Counted from the first letter of the stretch, positions 1-31,600 are shown. The stretch: 64,000 nt of DNA from Gavia stellata (GCF_030936135.1 NC_082603.1:29761236-29825235); one strand, 5' to 3'. Notes: generated from the letters alone by a model not told the origin. A program made the numbers and translations.

Positions 1-2
1 TT

Positions 3-11668
<11,666 letters not shown>

Positions 11669-13500
11669 AAGCTGCAGGTGTAGGAGTGTAAAGTATTGTC
11701 TCTGTAATAATCCTTTCCGATGTGTGTGTAGTTGGAGTAACTTGTAATATAGTGGTCACCATTAAAGTGATTTGCCAATAACTGTGGTACCCAGAACCAT
11801 GTACGGTAACCTTTGGTGCATGTCAACTTTAATGGCAACCGCATATGCAACTTGTAAAGGGTCACTGCTTGAGCTGGTCATACCTGTAGGATTACTGCTG
11901 GCTACAAAGAGGTGAGACTTGTATGGATCAATATGCACATCTGAAAAAAAGACTTCTAGGAATATCTTGTTTTGTGACTTATGGGAGAGAAAGTTATTTC
12001 ATCCCTACGATTGCTGTTCATAACACTGTTTACCAGTTTGGTGTTTGAATAAAACTGTGTGTGGTTGTGAGATTCAACACTTCTACAGATTAAAACAAAA
12101 GTACATGCATGCAGGTTACAATAAGACTTGTAACTAAGGCGACCACAATGTCCATTGTCTCATAACCCTTCTAAACACAAATGGGGTCTTCAACTTCCTT
12201 TTCCTTTTGCCTGCAAGCTGTGTTCTTTCGTTTTCCTTACTGCTAGAACAATGCCTTTTTGCAGTTCAGCTCTCCTGAGTCCTCACTGCTCTTAAAGAGG
12301 TGGGGATCGGCGTTGCATCAGGGAAAGGGGAAACCTTCTGAAGTAAAGCAATAGAAACAGGATATTAAAAGGAGACACAATACTAAAAGGATGAACTACG
12401 CTTGAGATTTTAAACTTGATAACAAGAAAGGGTTTTTGTTGTTGTTTGACTACTTTTGGTTGCGTGTGTTGATACCTTTCTTTTGTTTTTGGAATACTGA
12501 AAGGGAAAGGAGAAGGCTCGTTAGAGCAGAATACTGACTTGTCTTCATCGTGAAGGGGATTGCATGTCTTGATAGGAGGCCCAGGATATTTGGTCACCTT
12601 ATTTATAAGAGACTAATGATTGCTCTGTTGTTTTCTGTAAATATTCTGTCAGTATTGTGCAGTGAATTATATTTCGAAGTCATCACAGTGCAAAATATCA
12701 CCCAATGTTCTATGTAAGCCCTGTGTCAATTGCATTGTTTTGTGGAGTGTGAAATTTTACATAAAGATGCTAATTGTAACAACTTATTTCTTTCTTGGTT
12801 ACCTACGGGTTTCAAATGATCTGTTGAATGAAAAATATTGCACAGCATACAGATGCCTGATAAAATACAAGTGATGGAAGCAAACTGCATGTCCGTTCAA
12901 ATTCAGGTTTATTTCAGGTATTGTTTTTGTTTATCTGGTTAGTCTCCGTATTTCCATGGCAACTGATGGATAGTCAGAGACTTCTGTAAATATATTGGTA
13001 ATTGAGTTTAAAAAGAAAACTTATGTTTGATAAATTACTAGCAGGGATGGCTTCTTCATGATGACCATATTTTACTATTTTTAACTCCTTCCCTCTCCCA
13101 ACTCCCATCCTTCAAATAAAAACATCACCTCTAATCTTCAGTAATCTAGTTATTGTGTATTTCAGCAACTTCAAAAGGTACTGATCCAGTAATTTAATCA
13201 AGATTGTGTAATTGCTTTTTGTACGAAGGTATAATTTGGCTAGCATCATTTTCATGTGTGTATCTCATTATATACAGTTTTCTTGATTTGGAAAGAAATT
13301 AAATTGGTTGTAGCTTTGAATTATGAAGGTGGTTTAAAAAAATGAAAAATGGCCTGCAAGCCATTACATACCACTCTTCTGAGATGTCTGCTATGGTACT
13401 TCTGCTATGAAATTTCCGTTACATGAAATGGAACAGAAAACTTCTCAAAATTGGTGTTAATGAATATGAATCAATTGCTAGAAGATTTTAAAATAAAGAT
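11669..13500 (+). promoter_or_regulatory. ZYG11B 3' UTR with three candidate poly(A) signals
   Basis: AATAAA hexamers occur at 12048-12053, 13115-13120 and 13492-13497, about 0.4, 1.4 and 1.8 kb past the stop. Any could end the ZYG11B message. The choice cannot be made from sequence alone. Confidence 0.6.
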
Positions 13501-14814
13501 GACAACTCTCCTTACAGTACTGTTTTTTCCTAATAACAGGAGAACTTGCTGAAACATCTTAACTAAAACTGTGGAAAAAAGTAATCACTACTACGTGCAG
13601 CACAAAATGTATGTGATGCTGGCATCAGTCCAGATGGTGAAGATGTCACTTCATGAAGTTCTGCAACCAGCAAGCACTTGTAAATGATTTTCCATACCCT
13701 TCTTGTTTTGTTCCCACAGGCTTCAGGCAAACAAACAGTGAGCAGAATTTTTTTAAGCTGAAAAGTGAATGCCTACAAGATATAAATCCACTAGATGTGC
13801 TTGTATGTGCCAGTTATGGAAAGGTCTCTTCGCATTCCTGTGCAGCTTCACGAGTTCCTGCCAGGGTAGAGTAATTCTGGAAGCAACTTTTATACCCTTG
13901 TATTTCACCTGTGGCATTTGCCATCTTTTTTTGTGTGAAGGCTGAAGATCATGACCCTGCTTTACCTTTGCAGATCTTTACATAGGAAACTTGTATATGT
14001 ATAATCTAGTAAGGTTACCTCACCCACAGAATTGTTTGGTTAACTTCTGGTCCAAGTGAAATTGTGGCTTGCTTCGAGACTATCATTACATGAAGTGATA
14101 CCCGGTTCCAATGTGGTAAGCCACATTTTGTAAGTATATTTTGATAACCTATAAAGTATGTATTTTTAGTAAATTTCTCTAACTATACTAATTAACTTCT
14201 GCTTGAAAGCTCCAGTCTAGGGAAGTAAGAAGCCATAGAGCTAAACTGTGTGGCATGCCTCAGTGCTGGAGAACCTTTAAACAGAGGGAGAAAAAAACTT
14301 CAACTTCCAGTCAGACAACAGAGGGAAAATAGGTGACGGGAGAGAGGTGACATGCTTGAGATGTCTGGCATAGACTGATATGGTGGCCATATATACATGC
14401 ACATACAGGCCTTGCATTTTCTCAAGCACTGATACCAAAGAGACGTAAGTTCAGCTGGTTGGAGCGATAGCTTAGGGTTTTGCACTAGTCACAGCAGATC
14501 TGGGGTGAAATGCCACTGCTCTGTGTTAATACTGCTAGTTCTGTCTGATTAGTTGGAAGAGCACTGACAATGGGAAACAAGCTTAGGAAGGTTTTCTTTC
14601 TTTGTAAGCTGACTTTCTCTTCAGAATGATTGTTTTTTTTTTTCCTTTTTCCTATCACTGTTTAGATGCAGCATGTTTCCTGCTTTTATTTTTTTAATTT
14701 GCTTATGGTGAGCCAAAGCTTCTCTATACCCCTTCCTTGATATCTGTTTGAGAGCCGTAACCGCTGACTTAAGATGTATGCTCTTTGAAGAGATCAGCTG
14801 TACGAAGTTAAATC
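13501..14814. other. Spacer between convergent ZYG11B and ECHDC2
   Basis: Tail-to-tail intergenic stretch. No CpG island, recognisable repeat, RNA gene or credible coding region was seen. In the human block ZYG11A lies between these two genes; no ZYG11-type exon is visible here. Confidence 0.7.
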
Positions 14815-14981
14815 TTTATTTAGGAATTCTTACAGCAAAATGATCCAGTGGAGTATTCAGAAATACCGTCCAAGGCAAGGAGCGAAGTATGCAGAATGCA
14901 GTCATAAAAATTATCCCAAGAAATCCGTGGGTCCTCCAGTCCTCCTTTACCTTCAAAAAATCAAGGGGAAGCTAGGAAGCG
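14815..14981 (-). promoter_or_regulatory. ECHDC2 3' UTR and poly(A) signal
   Basis: On the minus strand AATAAA lies at 14815-14820, about 160 bases past the ECHDC2 stop, giving a short 3' UTR. No closer signal was seen. Confidence 0.75.
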
Positions 14982-22365
<7,384 letters not shown>

Positions 22366-22581
22366 GGCGCCGCTCCCCAGACTCCGCTGCCTCCGGGTAC
22401 GGGCAGCGAGGGGCCGGGCCTCCGGCGCCGGCCGGAGGGTCGCTGCGCCTTTAAGAAGGAGGGGCGGGAGAGAGGGCGGTGGCAGTCCCCCACCTCCCGG
22501 GCGCTCGCCCCACCCCTTCGCTCAGCTGTCGCGCGCCGCTGCCCGTGCGAGGGGTCTCGGCGGCGCCGCCGCGGCCGGAGG

Positions 22582-22583
<2 letters not shown>

Positions 22584-22615
<32 letters not shown>
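22584..22615 (+). repeat. (AGC)n trinucleotide repeat in SCP2 leader
   Basis: An uninterrupted 32-base AGC tract (10 units plus AG), 37 bases before the SCP2 ATG. It is in frame with that ATG (it would read as serine), but no in-frame ATG lies upstream before the stop TAA at 22452-22454. It is therefore treated as 5' UTR. Confidence 0.95.
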
Positions 22616-22618
<3 letters not shown>

Positions 22619-22652
22619 GAGGGGGCGCGCGCAGGCGCCTGCCGCCGCCATC

Positions 22653-25600
22653 ATGCAGCGCCGGGTGTTCGTGGTGGGCGTTGGTATGACCAAGGTACGG
22701 GGCTGTCCGCCGCGCCGGCCCAGCTCCGCGCCCCCGGCCTGCGCCCTCCCCGGCACCGCCTGCGCGCTGCGGCCGTGCGAGAGGGCAGAGCGGAACTTGG
22801 CGCCCGTTTGTTGGGGGGGGCGTCGGCCCGAGCGGGTCTTGTCTCGGCGGCGCTCCTGAGGCGTCTCCCCGCTGGGCGTCCCCTGTTGACGCCCCCGCCA
22901 GCGGCCGAGGGGGACGCGGGGGGACGGCGGCGTCGTGGGGCCGTGCGCCTCCCCCCCGGGTGGGGATAAGGCCCCTCACCAAATACGGCTGCTGTCTGGG
23001 GAGCGCGTCTGCAGAGAGGAGAGGCGCGGGGTCCCAGCCTCGGCCTGCGGGTCAGGCCTGGGCCGTAGCGGCTCCGCCGCCCTCCGTGCAAAGTTCACCT
23101 GTGGGTGTTATGTCGGGGAGGACGGATCCGCCGGCCAAGTTAAACGTTTTGGAGCTCCGTTGAGCAGGTCGATACAGCAAACTTAGAACGGCCAGAGCGT
23201 GTGCCCGTGTTACTGCACGCTCTGGTCAGGGGCTCGTCCCCTCGCTTTGAAGGGCCGGGGAGCTGGCGGGCCCGGGGGGCACTGGAGGCAGCAGAGCAGA
23301 TGCCCTACAGATACTCTCCTGATGCCTTTCTGTACCTCGTCATTCAGTTGCCAACACAGCTCACACAGCATGGCACGTTTTCAAAGAGGAGCAAAAGCTA
23401 AAGGAACCTTTTTTTTTATCTCGGTGGATGAAAACCTAAGATGACTTTGACATTTGCCAGAGTAGTCAGAAAAAAACCCCACTTACTTAAATAACTTTTT
23501 TGTTGGTGCATGGGCATTTCTCCAGCATGCGATGTGATAGCGGAGGAAATAAAAGGTAAAAGACTTCATTCCCTTGATTGTATTTATTGGACTGGATCAC
23601 AGAATGTAGTTTGGGAGGTTGTTGAACCTCGCCTTAAACTCATTTGTGATGTGCTCAAGAAAGGAGTAGTAGCATGGAAGAGACAACTAAACCTTGTCAG
23701 ACACCATATTGCATCTTAAGCATTTTATTATGAAGTCATTTAGGATTGTATCCTTTCTCTCTTTTTAATATTAATGAGGTAATGTCTGCCAAAAATTGGT
23801 ATTCCTTCTCAAAACAACAATCCATGTTTCCTCTGCATGTAATCGTTAGTTCCACAGACCATGCCTTTCATTTTCAAAAGTAGATCATCTCAGTTACCAG
23901 TTTAGTATGATTTGAGAAATTGTCAGTACTTTTTTTTTCCCCCTTTGTTAGCCCAAGTAATGTCAGTTGCTCTTAGAGACTTGTACAATGATCAATTCAC
24001 TGACCGACTTTTTCTTACGACCTTCAGTATGAAGGTTCTCTGTCTAAATTAAGGAAAGGAGGTACTACAGAAAGTACAGCTAAGTGTTGCAAAAGACTGG
24101 AGTTGGGGAGGTAAGCATAAGGAGGTAGCAAACTTGCTTTTATATACAAACAGTGAATGTGAAATAATTTGTAGAACTGGAAGTAGTTAATATGAGGATT
24201 TTTTTTTTAGCAGTGACACTTCTTGTTAATGATGTAAAAATGCAAAACACATGTATTTGTTGGTGGACTCTAACGAGTCGTACTACAGAGAAAATAGAAA
24301 TACCACCTCTACTCTAGTGGTGAGGGGTAAGGTACGATATGATTTGTAACAAAGTAGAATAAGGCTTGGGAAAGGAAGGCTTATGTAGAATTAAGTTCTG
24401 TACAAAGAACAAGCATTTTCTTGTTACAAATAGGAATATAACAAAATAAAGTGGAAGGGAAGTATTTATCAAAGCCTTAGTCAAGATTATGCCATGTATT
24501 ATAATGAATCAGTGGAGATGACAGTTATTCTCTGTCCCACCCCCTGGCTTTGGACAGGGTTATTGTCCATCTCCATGCAAGTCACAGACCTTCTTTAAGA
24601 CTGAGCAAAAATGGTCCTCAGCTTCCATAAAATTGCACTATTTTCAGGTTTTAGCCATCATGGGGTCTGGCACTAGTACTTGAGAATTGTGGAGATTTTG
24701 TGCATGCACTTTTGGGTCAACTAAATTCAGTTGTTTGCATTATTTAAAACTGATTGTTCACAAACCTGTTTCTAAGTTAAATATAAAGCTTTTAAATGTA
24801 CCAATTTGAGCAAAAGATGTATTAAATCTCACTGTGATTTGGTTTTGGTTTTTTTTTTCCTTTTTTTCTTGTCAGTTTACAAAGCCTAATGAGAAGAGCG
24901 TTGATTATCCTGACATGGCTAAGGAGGCAGGTAATTTAATAATAAAGAAAGCATTTAGTTTGATTGCTGACACTTATTTTAAGTCTTACAGTTAATCTTT
25001 TTATTATACATATGAAGGAACAGCTACTGTTCAGTAAATAGCTACATATAAAAAGCAAATCTAAAACTAAAAAATAACACTTTCACAAAATCTGTAACTG
25101 ACCTGTTCAACTCACTGCCTTCTAGTACCAAAGACAGAAGCATAGCTTAAAATTGAGTTGGACACTTAAATAACTTCATACCTGCCTATATTATTCAAAC
25201 ATACTTTCATTGGGACAAACAACCTTTGTGCGTGAACACAGAATGGATTGCATGAAATTTTCTGATAAAGGAGCTTGTTCAGAACTCAAACTACTGCAAA
25301 ACCATCCTTATGAGAATTAAGATGCAAGACTATATTAACCATTTGCATCATATAATAAGGAATTTTTACAGCCCTCTCTTTTTGTTGTTTGTGAATGCAT
25401 GAATTATACTTACTGCTCTAGGTTTGCGTGTTATGGTTGCGAGAGCTGCTCCCCCCCCCAACTTTTAAACCATGTTTCAACTTTTAAACTCTTTTTTAGG
25501 CCAGAAGGCTTTAGCTGATGCTGAGATTCCTTATTCATCAGTGAAGCAGGCATGTGTGGGTTATGTTTATGGTAAGTAATGTCATTTGATTGGAATGTGA

Positions 25601-28600
25601 CATCCGTGACATTTGCAGACCTCTATGTGGATAAAGTTTATTCACATCTGTGTGGATAAAGTATGGGGTTTCAGGTTATAATATTTATATTATAATATAA
25701 ACCATGAGTTTCAGGTTATAATATTTAATCGTGTCAGTTTGTAGAACTGTCTCAAACTTCTTAAAATTTTTATTTTTAGAGATCACAGATCTATGTCTGT
25801 TTATTTGTGGAATTTACAGTTCTAGTCATGGGTATGGAAAGACTTCCATAAAATTGTGTCTTGCAAATGTGTTTTATACAAGTAGCTCTTTCAGCTAGAT
25901 CAGGTGATACAGTTATTCAAGTGGTACAAAACTTATGTATTATAATGTTTATGGCAGTAGACTTGAAAATTCTTTTATTCTTCGTGTGACGCCGTGTGTA
26001 CACTCAAATGGATATGCTTGTTTAGCCATTGTTCTTGAGTTGAAGACACTTGCTAGGCATATTTTGGGGATCAAACATGTACTGTGTCCTTGCACTTTCA
26101 GCCCAAGAGCACATAAGAGATATCACTTAGACTTGAGTCCAAGCAGATAGGTGAGATCTACTCTGTGAGATGTTCATAACTATTTTAATTCTATGGACAT
26201 ATATAGAAACATAACCATGGTTTAATGTACTGTATAAGATTATTGAGAGTACATGCATTAATTAGTATGGGTCCAGAATAATACTTCACAGCTGATGTAG
26301 ACAAAACTGAGCTGTTCACATACCAACACAGTGCTGCCCTGCCTTCATTACCAGCAGGACCCTTGTTGTGGTTTAACCCCAGCTGGCAGCTAAGCACCGC
26401 ACAGCCACTCATTCACTCTCCCCTGGTGGGATGGGGGAAGAGAATCGGAAGAGTAAAAATGAGAAAACTCATGTGTTGAGATAAAGATAGTTTAATAGGT
26501 AAAGCAAAAGCCACGCAAGCAAAACAAAACAAGGAATTAATTCACTACTTCCCACGGGCAGGCACATGTTCAGCCATCTCCAGGAAAGCAAGGCTCCATC
26601 GCATGTAATACAACATGTAATGGTTACTTGGGAAGACAAACGCTGTAACTTTGAATGTCTCCCCCCTTCCTTCTTCTTCCCCCAGATTTATATTGCTGAG
26701 CATGACGTCATATGGTATGGAATATCCCTTTTGGTCAGTTGGGGTCAGCTGTCCCAGCTGTGTCCCCGCCCAACTGCCTGTGCACCCCCAGCCTACTCGC
26801 TGGTGGGGTGGTGTGAGAAGCAGAAAAGGCCTTGACTCTGTGTGAGCACTGCTCAGCAATAACTAAAACATCCCGTATTATCAACACTGTTCTCAGCACA
26901 AATCCAAAACATAGCCCCATACTAGCTACTATGAAGAAAATTAACTCTATCCCAGCCAATACCAGCACATTCTCCACCCTTTATTCCATACCATTTATGT
27001 CATGCTCAGGTCCCACACTATCCAATACATCCTCATTAACACCCACCCCCCTTCCCATCCTTTGATACACAGGTATCATTCCCTTAGTCTATGGACCACC
27101 CCTGTAAAATGTCCACAAAATGTCCATTGAGTTAATTTAGTTCATGACTTTAGGCTCCATCTGTTGCAGTGCTCACTCAGGACAGGAGAGGTGGTGCGTT
27201 GCGTGGAGTTACTGGGCACCAAAGCCAGCTCAGGTCAGGTCACTGCTGCATTTGCAAAGCTTCTTGTAAAGCTTGTCTTCCATTGGTTCAGGTGGTTCCT
27301 GCTGTAGTAATTCCCATAACATGCAACTCAAATCCTGGGTTACAACAATTTAAAGGTGTTTCCATTATAATCTCCACCCCTGGTCCCTTTGGGCCAGGTT
27401 ATAGGGTTTAACATTGCAGTGAACTCCTCCCCTTGCTCCCAGCCTGGCTAGCGACAAGGGATTCCTGCTATAGTAATTCCCGTAACATGCAACTCAGATC
27501 CTGGGTTACAACAATTTAAAGGTATTTCTATTATAATCTCCACCCCTGGTCCCTCTGAGCCAGGTTATAGGCTTTATCATTGCAATAAACTCCTCCCCTT
27601 GCCCCTGCTCCGGCGTGGACTTATCCACAGACTGCAGTCCCGTAGGGGTGTACCTGCTCCAAGTGGAGCCTTATTTGTGAGCCACAGGCTCTTCAGGGGT
27701 GTACCTGCTGCAGCATAGGCTTACCCACAGCCACAGTCGCTTTGAGGTGCGCCTGTTCCAGCGTGGCCTTCTCCATGGGCCACAATGCCTTCGGAGATAC
27801 ACCTGCTGTGGCACAGACATAACCACAGCCACAGAAGCTTCAAGATGTACCTGCTCTGGTGTGGACTTATCCATGGCCACAGATGCCTTGGGGTGTCCTG
27901 CTCTGGTGTATACTCATCCACAGGTCACAGTCCCTTCGACTCCAGTTCACACTGGAGTTCCACCCTGTCCAGTATAGCAGGACAGAAACAGCAGCGATGC
28001 CCTGGTCATCTGCCAGCCCGGTTGCATCACCATTGCTGTTACCAAAATGTTCCTAGGCACAGCAGAGTAAGGTGATAAGCAGTAGAGCACCACAGCAAGC
28101 AGTGAAAGCAAAAAGCAGCCGCTAACGAGCAGTAGACTCTAATATATAGTAAGGTAAGCAAGCCCCATGGCAAGCACAGAAATCTGCTGATTAATAGCTA
28201 ACAGCTATAAATTTGATCTAGCACATTCCAATCAAATCTGTCGTTCCGCGAACCCTTTCAGCCCCATGTTGGGCACCAAAAAGGACTGTTGTGGTTTAAC
28301 CCCAGCTGGCAACTAAGCATCACACAGCCGCTTGCTCACCTTCCGCCCCCCCACCCCCCCCGCATTGGGGTCAGGGAGAGAATCGGAAGAGTAAAAGTGA
28401 GAAAACTCGAAGGGCTGAGATAAAGACAGTTTAATAGGTAATGCAAAAGCTGCGGACACAAGCAAAGCAAAACAAGGAATTCATTCACCACTTCCCATCA
28501 GCAGGCAGGTGTTCAGCCATCTCCAGGAAAGCAGGGCTCCATTACATGTAATGGTTTCTTAGGAAGACAAATGTCATCATTCTGAACGTCCCCTCCCTTC

Positions 28601-31600
28601 TTTCTTCTTCCCCCAGCTTTATATGCTGAGCAAGTTGTCATATGGTATGGAATATCCCTTTGGTCAGTTGGGGTCAGCTGTCCCAGCAGTGTCCCCTCCC
28701 AACTCCTTGTGCACCCCAGGCTACTTGCTGGTGGGGTGGTGTGAGAAGCAGAAAAGGCCTTGACTCTGTGTAAGCACTGCTCAGCCCTAACTAAAACATC
28801 CCTGTGTATCAACACTGTTTTCAGCACAAATCCAAAACACAGCCCCCTACTAGCTACTATGCAGAAAATTAACTCCCAGCTAAAACTAGCACAACCCTCA
28901 AACAGATTTCTAGTAGGCACCCTCAGCAGAAGCTTTTAACTTGCAGTCACTGCCTATTGTAGTGAGAGGAGATGGTGTTAAATGGCTGGTTTGAACCTTT
29001 TCCTGTCACTCCAATTCACAGATGCCTGATGTATTTCTCTAAGAAGTCGAAATCAGATTTCTATTATGGGGAAATCTCTTTTCATTCCAAAGAGAGTTTT
29101 CCATTTACTTTCTTCCTGTTCCTCTGTTAATGACTGTATTATGGCAACTGAAGTAGGGTCAGTCAGCTGTGATACCAGTAGCAGCTTCCAAGCCACACCT
29201 CTAACATGTTTCTGTCCAGTCCAGTTGCCTTCTGTTGATTCACGATCTGTTATCACAGAAGCAGGTTAAACTTCTGTTTTTAAAATCTGATGATTTTCAT
29301 CTTGTTTCTAAGGTTCTTGTACTGTGGATATTTGAGAGACATACTCAAGATGACAGTTCAGAAGTTCAAGTTTACAGTTTAAGTGGTAGCGTTGCACATA
29401 CATGGAGGGATTTTATTTTGCTGGTGAAGTTTGAGTATGTACCTTATTTTAATGTGTGTCTCTGCATAAAGGTGACTCAACCTGTGGACAACGGGCTATC
29501 TATCACGGTTTGGGTTTAACTGGCATTCCTATCATTAATGTTAACAACAACTGTGCTACTGGATCAACTGCTTTGTTCATGGCCAGACAACTAGTAGAAG
29601 GAGGTGAGTTGTTTTGCTCTGGGACTGGGTAATACATATACTCTATTTCTATAAATATAACTTGAATGAAGAACAGAACTAGTGAATGTGTGAGTACCCT
29701 GAGTTGTAAATGTCCTATCCTCATAGGCAAAATTGCATTTTCTGCCTCACTCATCTGAAGAGGTTGGTCAGCTGTATATACAAATACAAGACCAAGCACT
29801 TAAAAGAGTAAGACTATCACTATTAACTAGAGCATTATGTGTGCACCTAAGAGACTATGTCTGTGATGCAGTAAGATAGCGTATATGGATATAAATGTCC
29901 TTTCCTGTATCAAAAGCTGTATGAACCTAGCAAGTAAAAAGCCAGTTAAGTTTTTTTCTTGAACAATTGTTTGGAGTAGTGCAGAACAAGTTGCATTATA
30001 GTACTGCAAGATGCTAGACTCTGCAGGATGAAAAGGAGAGACAAATCTGCTAAAAAGCTTAGCTTTTTTTTCCTTTTGTTTTTTTAACTTGAAGTTAACA
30101 CAAGTGTTTGACTAACGCATTTTTGGAAGGGAGGGGAAGAGAGCAATGCCTTGTGACAGACTATGCTTTGAACTGACAGATGAGTGTTTCCTTCTGTTTC
30201 TGCAGTTTCTTTGTGGACTTTGATACTTTCTTGCACTTAAATGCTGATGTTTCTGTAATGAGAACTATAGTAACATTCTGTATGATTATTCCAGTATTTG
30301 TGGCAGAGACATAAGTGCTTGGTCATCTAAGATAATTGCTGTCAAACAGTTCAAAAATAAACCCAAACCCTGTAGTGATCTCTCATTCTTCAGTATCAAT
30401 AAAGTTTGTATCAATACCATTCCCACCCCAATTTTATTCTCTTTCAAAAATGAAGAAAGGAGGAACAACAGCTGGTAGGTGTTTATGTATATTTCTTGTA
30501 ATTGAATAGTTGTTAGTACATAATGTCATTTATAATTACGTTGTGTTTTAAATAGCCACAAATTTTATTTTAAGGTTTGGCAGATTGTGTTCTGGCACTT
30601 GGCTTTGAGAGGATGGCAAAAGGATCCCTTGCTGTAGGCGTAAGTGTCTGAAACACTTTATGCATTTCATTGTATTTATAGATGAAATACACGTCCTCAT
30701 TCTCTGAGACATATTCTCATAAATACCAGTTGCTTTAAGATGTTGCTGTAGGTGATTACAAAATAAACCATTATTTTGATCCACGGAAACTTTTAATGAG
30801 TTTTATGATACTGATTGCGGCTATCATACACAAGTTTTGTATGGAATGTTTTAGAATGAATTTTATGTAGTATGTCATGCTTTTAATATTTTGCCAAGAA
30901 TACGTTAAAGGCAGGGTTAATAGGGAATAACGAAAATACCAGATAGAATGCTGAAGCATTTAGCAGTTGAAGTGTCTGTCTCAAAATGACACAGCAAATC
31001 AAAAGAAAGATCTGGGTCTTCTGGCTTTTGGCTTGATGCTTACTCAGTTGACATACTTTCCCAAAAACTAAGGGCTTCTGTAAACCTTTTTTTCTTGTCT
31101 CTTGTTTGTTTTTACTGGAGAATTGTGGGGGTTTTGTTTGTATTTTGCCTTATGGCAAGCAATAATAGAGCCCATATGTTGTTTAACTACAGAACTGCCA
31201 AATCTGATAATATATGCAGAGGTTTGGGTGAGAAATATTAAATTTAACAACTGATAGATATGAGTAAGAGTTATCTTTAACATGCTTTACGATATTTAAT
31301 CTAAGCTTCATTGAAAATACTAATACAGGATTAATTTTATAACTTAGAACCTTATTAACTATAGGGTTTTAAGCTGAGGTGAAAAATACCTGAAGTCCTC
31401 TGCTGAAAATGGTGACTGTGATAGAAATCACATAGGAGTGGTCCTTGCCATGAACCAGTGCAGTGATTATAATGTTAAGCATTTTCTGCTTATTTACTCT
31501 TTCTTATAGTTGGGAAATGATAAATGCTTCAAAACATGTCACTGAAGTGCAACATACTGTCCAGTGGAATTGTTAAAATATCAGAAAAGCATCTATTTTG

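Larger units (their letters stand above)
26364..28893 (-). mobile_element. Endogenous LTR retroelement, non-coding interior, antisense to SCP2
   Basis: Two related direct repeats (26364-26969 and 28287-28893) flank a 1.3 kb interior. Both begin TGTTGTGGTTTAACCCCAGC and end AGCACA on the plus strand, so the element's own LTR reads TGTGCT...CACAACA on the minus strand. A 5 bp target duplication ACCCT lies directly outside (26359-26363 and 28894-28898). A primer-binding site at 28261-28278 sets the orientation. The two LTRs differ by many substitutions and small indels, so the insertion is old. No gag, pol or env frame was recognised. The interior holds tandem repeats. The element sits in SCP2 intron 3 and looks non-autonomous. 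Confidence 0.9.
25572..29471 (+). other. SCP2 intron 3
   Basis: GT at 25572 and AG 29470-29471, with G|GT split glycine codons. The intron is about 1.4 kb of unique sequence plus the 2.5 kb LTR element. Confidence 0.85.

Noticed and set aside
13501-14814. Remnant of ZYG11A between ZYG11B and ECHDC2
   Set aside because: Looked for LRR or ARM-like codons on both strands and saw none.
22479-22859. In-frame N-terminal extension of SCP2 with a serine run as the annotated start
   Set aside because: The first codon is GTG; no in-frame ATG exists upstream of 22653. Kept only as a finding about possible non-ATG initiation.
28513-28920. 135-codon minus-strand frame in the 5' LTR
   Set aside because: Falls inside the LTR and runs past its edge; a similar shorter frame in the other LTR shows it is LTR sequence, not a gene.
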